Below, one piece after another: positions 60,867 through 64,000 of a stretch of DNA of 64,000 nucleotides. Every line of letters starts with the position of its first letter. Position 1 is the stretch's first letter. A program made the translations under genes and the position numbers. Source of the stretch: Nevskia sp. (GTDB taxonomy: Bacteria > Pseudomonadota > Gammaproteobacteria > Nevskiales > Nevskiaceae); assembly GCA_023229645.1 (NCBI GenBank), contig JALNYU010000001.1, positions 370,641 through 434,640 of the forward strand. Reading direction: 5' to 3'. The notes under the pieces are model-generated. The model was not told where the DNA came from and did no database searches. It was given only the letters and a program-made list of their open reading frames with translations.

Positions 60867-62159
60867 TCAGGGCGTTGTTTTAGCCTTCAAGCGCTGCAGA
60901 TAACGATCCCGCAACAGCGTTTGTCGGCTGATCATCGGCATCGCTGCGCCAGCGATGAACACCTGCGTTGCGGCGCTGGTGACTTCCAGCGGATCGCCGT
61001 CCCACAGCACGAGATCGGCCACCTTGCCGCGTTCGATGCTGCCGCGGTCTTCGCTGAGGCCGTAAATTTCCGCCGGTGCCCGCGTGATCGCAGCGAGCGC
61101 GGCGTCTTTCGAAAGCCCGTAAGACACGGCGATGCCGGCCAGTTGGCGTAGATTGCGGGCGTTATGGGTGGCGAATTCGCTGTCGTCGATAAACGCAAAA
61201 CGCACGCCGGCACGCAGCAACAATTGCGCGGCATCGGGCCGGCCGTGCAGCGTTTCAAAGCGCGCTGGTAGGTCCAGCGTCGGGTCGATCAACACCGGCA
61301 CGCGGTGCTCAACCAGCGTTTTCGCAACGAGATGCGCTTCTGCCGCACCGCTGATGATCAGGCGAATCCCATATTCATCGGCGAGTTTGACCGCTGCGGT
61401 GATGTCCGACGCACGGTTGGCGTACAGCACCAACGGCGTTTGCCCGGCCAGCACCGGCTTCAGCGCTGCGACATCGAACGGCCCCAGTTGCGCCGCGCGC
61501 CACAGCCCAGCACCAGAGCGCAGGCCGTTCGGTTTGGCTTCTTCCAAGGCTTCGCGTAGCGCGGCGAGCGTCGCGGGCCGCGTACCGCCGGTCAGCGGCG
61601 CACTGTTTTCGCCGATTTGCGCGAACACTGCGACGCGCGGCTTCAGCACAAAACTGCCTTCGGCGGCGTGCGTTCCGGCCAGCGAAATCACCGCGCCTTG
61701 GCCGGCGATCAGGCTGCCGCCCTGGCGCGAGCCGGGGGCGGTAATGGCGGTTGTAACGCCTTCGATGCGATTGACCGGCAGCAGCGCCGAGCGTGGATTC
61801 AGACCATCGGTGACGTCCAGCCCGGCGCTAAAGCGCGGTTGTTTGCTGCCGACATCGTTGGTTTCTTCAACGCCGTCGATTTCTTTCAGACCGAGTTGCG
61901 TTAGCGGCGCGATCACGCCGGGCGTCAGAACTTTACCGCTGCCGTCGATGACCGTCGCGCCAGCCGGCACCGCGAGATCGGCGCCGACGGCTTCAATACG
62001 GCCGTTGCGGACGATTACCGTGCCGTGCGCCAGCGTACCGGCTGGGCCCAGTGTGTGGACTTCGGCGTTTTGAATCGCAATAACGTCCGCACTGGCGTTG
62101 GCGCCGACAAAAAGCGCGGCGAGTGCGGCAAGGCAAACGAAGGGGCGTGCATGTTTCAT
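60867..62159 (-). CDS. Exported amidohydrolase-like protein lacking the metal-binding HxH motif
   Basis: The protein has 430 residues with a Sec signal peptide (LAALAALFVGANASA). The composite-domain start (VIAIQNAEVHTLGPAG) and end (GSIERGKVADLVLWDGDPLE) are those of imidazolonepropionase-type amidohydrolases. However, where active members read PG-x-IDxHxH this protein reads VLTPGVIAPLTQLGLKEI, and no His cluster is seen in the barrel. It is translationally coupled (ATGA) behind a complete homologue, so it is probably a non-catalytic or altered-site partner subunit. Confidence 0.85.
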   Translation of the reverse strand: MKHARPFVCLAALAALFVGANASADVIAIQNAEVHTLGPAGTLAHGTVIVRNGRIEAVGADLAVPAGATVIDGSGKVLTPGVIAPLTQLGLKEIDGVEETNDVGSKQPRFSAGLDVTDGLNPRSALLPVNRIEGVTTAITAPGSRQGGSLIAGQGAVISLAGTHAAEGSFVLKPRVAVFAQIGENSAPLTGGTRPATLAALREALEEAKPNGLRSGAGLWRAAQLGPFDVAALKPVLAGQTPLVLYANRASDITAAVKLADEYGIRLIISGAAEAHLVAKTLVEHRVPVLIDPTLDLPARFETLHGRPDAAQLLLRAGVRFAFIDDSEFATHNARNLRQLAGIAVSYGLSKDAALAAITRAPAEIYGLSEDRGSIERGKVADLVLWDGDPLEVTSAATQVFIAGAAMPMISRQTLLRDRYLQRLKAKTTP

Positions 62160-63574
62160 GGCGCGTCTCCGGCGGCGGTGGCGGCTTCATCGACATCGGC
62201 CCCGAGTAGATAATCGCTTTCCGGCTCGGCTGCCGGATGGGCGCGGTCGTAACGCAGTGCGCCGTCGATCCAAACTTGATCAGCGCGGCTATAAACCGAG
62301 AATGGATCACCACTCCACAGCACCACATCGGCCGCTTTGTTGATTTCGACAGTGCCGATTTTGTCGCTCAATCCCAGCGCTCGCGCCGGGTTCGCGGTGA
62401 TCCAAGCGATTGCGTGTTCAGGCGGAATCGTTAGCCCGGCGCGGCGGCCGGCAGCCATCGCTTTCGCGGCTTCTTGGTTTAGACGCTGAATGCCGTTCGG
62501 GTCGTCGCTGTGAACAATTGCGCAACTCGGCCCGGCCTTGCTTTTGGCGTAGTCAACAAACGCAATGTTTTCGCGAATGCCGTCCCAGGCTTCGAGTTTG
62601 AAGCCCCACCAATCGGCCCACATCGCCGCACAGGTCTGGGTTTCGGCAAGTTGATCGGCGATTTTGTAGGCCTCAACCGCGTGGTGGAAGGCTGTGATCT
62701 TGAAATTGAACTCACGTGCGACGTCGAGCATCGTCGCCATTTCATCCGCGCGGTAGCAGTGCATCTGCACCAGGATATTGCCGCGCAGCACGTCGGCCAG
62801 CGTATCGAGGCCGAGATCGCGGTCCGGCGCGGTCCCTTTCTTGGTTTTGCGCCACGCATCCCATTTCTCGCGATAGGCGGCGGCTTTGGCAAACGCGGCG
62901 CGATAGCCCGCGACATTGCCCATACGTGTTGACGGCGAGCGATGTTGGCCTTCGCCATAAACCCGCTTCGGGTTCTCGCCGCAGGCCATCTTCAGCGTCC
63001 GCTTGGCGCCCGGAAACAGCATCGCTTGATACGTGATCGCCGGCACGTTCTTAACGATTACGCCGCGGCCGCCGATCAAGTTGCCGGAACCCGGCAACAC
63101 TTCCATCGTGGTAATGCCGCCGGCGCGCGCAGTTTGGAAGCCCGGATCCTGGGGCCAGATCGAATGCTCGGCCCACACTTCCGGGGTGGTTGGATTGGTC
63201 AACTCGTTGCCGTCGGAAGTCGCCCAAACGCCCGGCGACGGATAGACGCCAAGATGCGAGTGGACATCGATAATTCCCGGCGTCAGGTAGCGGCCTTGGG
63301 CCTCAACGACCACGGCATCGCCAGCGTCGAGATTCTTGCCAATCGCGCTGATTTTGCCGTCGCTGAGGCGCACGTCGGTGTTTTCCAAACGCGTATCGCG
63401 GCCGGTGAGCACGGTGGCGCCGCGGATCAACACCGCGCCGCTGGCCGGAACGGCATAAGTAGACGCAAAAGGCTCGGGTTCGGCGACGGTCGGCGGGCTT
63501 TTGCCGCCGCAGCCGGCAAGTCCGGCGACCAACGCAAGGCTAAGCCCCGCGAGCACAGCGGTGCGGGTTTTCAT
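62156..63574 (-). CDS. Exported amidohydrolase lipoprotein
   Basis: The protein has 472 residues with a lipoprotein signal (LVAGLAGCGG lipobox). Metal-site landmarks are all present: TPGIIDVHSHLGVYP (HxH), NILVQMHCYRADEM, KITAFHHAVEAYK, and the Asp of CAIVHSDDPNGIQRL. The C-terminal motif is GTVEINKAADVVLWSGDPFS. This is an amidohydrolase-superfamily periplasmic lipoprotein, possibly peptidase-like, of unknown substrate. An AGGGAG ribosome-binding site lies seven bases from the ATG. It pairs with the downstream homologue that lacks the HxH. Confidence 0.9.
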   Translation of the reverse strand: MKTRTAVLAGLSLALVAGLAGCGGKSPPTVAEPEPFASTYAVPASGAVLIRGATVLTGRDTRLENTDVRLSDGKISAIGKNLDAGDAVVVEAQGRYLTPGIIDVHSHLGVYPSPGVWATSDGNELTNPTTPEVWAEHSIWPQDPGFQTARAGGITTMEVLPGSGNLIGGRGVIVKNVPAITYQAMLFPGAKRTLKMACGENPKRVYGEGQHRSPSTRMGNVAGYRAAFAKAAAYREKWDAWRKTKKGTAPDRDLGLDTLADVLRGNILVQMHCYRADEMATMLDVAREFNFKITAFHHAVEAYKIADQLAETQTCAAMWADWWGFKLEAWDGIRENIAFVDYAKSKAGPSCAIVHSDDPNGIQRLNQEAAKAMAAGRRAGLTIPPEHAIAWITANPARALGLSDKIGTVEINKAADVVLWSGDPFSVYSRADQVWIDGALRYDRAHPAAEPESDYLLGADVDEAATAAGDAP

Positions 63575-64000
63575 CTCCGAGCTCCCTGAGTAATTTGTTG
63601 CAGCTTACCAGCAACAAACGTGCTGAGGCGGTGGTTTTGCCCGGCTTTTGGACCGCGACTGCGTGCTTAAGACGCGCTTTGCACAGGCACCGCAGGTCGT
63701 AACGGAAATCGCCAGCACCGGAAAAACACGGCTCCCGATTGTGGACGCGCTGATCTACGTGACAACGGACCGTGCGAGGTAGCCGCCCGATTTGCGCGGC
63801 GTACACCGCCTTCGTTCCGTAGGGCTGAAGCCGCACAGCGAATTCCGCCATTCGTCGCAGCCGCTTATTGCGCCGTCACAGATCATCAACCAGCGCCGCG
63901 CATCGCCTGACATCTCGCTATCCAATGCAGCTGCTTCAGAGCGCATCCAGTGGACTCTGCACGCCACGGCCGCCCTTATTCAATACACGCGTGTAAATCA
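63575..64000. other. Stretch without a convincing gene, with a REP-like palindrome
   Basis: About 430 bases upstream of the amidohydrolase lipoprotein. Short open frames here (for example minus-strand 63540-63851 and 63755-63967) overlap each other and the adjacent gene and show no family features. At 63796-63834 an imperfect hairpin GCGGC...GCCGC contains GTAGGGCTGAAGCCGC, close in style to the REP elements of xanthomonads and pseudomonads. Nothing else is recognised. Confidence 0.45.

Noticed and set aside
63540..63851. A 103-residue minus-strand open frame upstream of the amidohydrolase lipoprotein
   Set aside because: It overlaps the amidohydrolase start and the REP-like palindrome and shows no domain, signal peptide or ribosome-binding site.

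Overview
The window reads as a stretch of a moderately GC-rich gammaproteobacterial chromosome. The block maf-rng-yhdP-nitrilase-tldD, the AmpG/Slt muropeptide recycling genes and the Cca/UppP/RsmD/CoaD set all fit the Xanthomonadales/Nevskiales/Steroidobacter side of that class. This placement is inferred from gene content and was not tested by phylogeny.

Region 1 (1-9.6 kb, + strand) is a tightly packed flagellar operon: fliF (partial) - small unknown gene - fliH - fliI - fliJ - fliK-like - flgD - flgE - divergent fliM-like - fliN - fliO - fliP - fliA-type sigma factor. Most junctions are ATGA or TAATG overlaps. No FliG is encoded where it normally sits between FliF and FliH, and the FliM-like protein lacks the usual CheY-binding N-terminus, so this is an atypical switch module. 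Two minus-strand genes (a hypothetical protein and a TPR protein) separate the operon from region 2.

Region 2 (10.9-34.1 kb) is the most unusual part. It holds one giant YD-repeat (Rhs-like) gene encoding about 5,180 residues, whose YD shell is interrupted by four cadherin-like repeats, a LamG/jelly-roll-like module, a mannose-binding bulb-lectin domain and two paralogous beta-domains. A LysM domain, a hydrophobic pre-tip and a Ntox50-like toxin tip follow, with a probable immunity gene behind. Downstream lie two promoterless orphan C-terminal cassettes, each with its own tip and AT-rich candidate immunity gene, and a third truncated cassette. All three begin at the same position of the parent gene, share a 786-bp near-identical segment (shorter in the third), and are preceded by the same AAAACCGGGGTCGG tandem repeats. 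The third cassette is joined to the 3' relic of a REP-associated tyrosine transposase (RAYT). This looks like a toxin-tip switching locus assembled on a RAYT/REP repeat.

Region 3 (34.2-57.9 kb) is housekeeping. xth-ampG run on the minus strand and diverge from pyrE. The + strand then carries a DUF4124-like protein, maf-rng-yhdP-nit-tldD-rsmD-coaD, a Tat-exported FAD amine oxidase-like protein and a small membrane protein. Next come a minus-strand membrane protein and pteridine reductase, uppP (+), slt-cca-small membrane protein (-), a TauE/SafE permease and sat (+).

Region 4 (58-63.6 kb) is all minus strand: a zinc alcohol dehydrogenase, a low-affinity iron permease-like protein, a small membrane protein, a bestrophin-like channel, and an overlapping pair of exported amidohydrolases, one of which has lost its metal-binding motif. 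The last 430 bases hold no convincing gene, only a REP-like palindrome. No tRNA, rRNA or CRISPR array was recognised.
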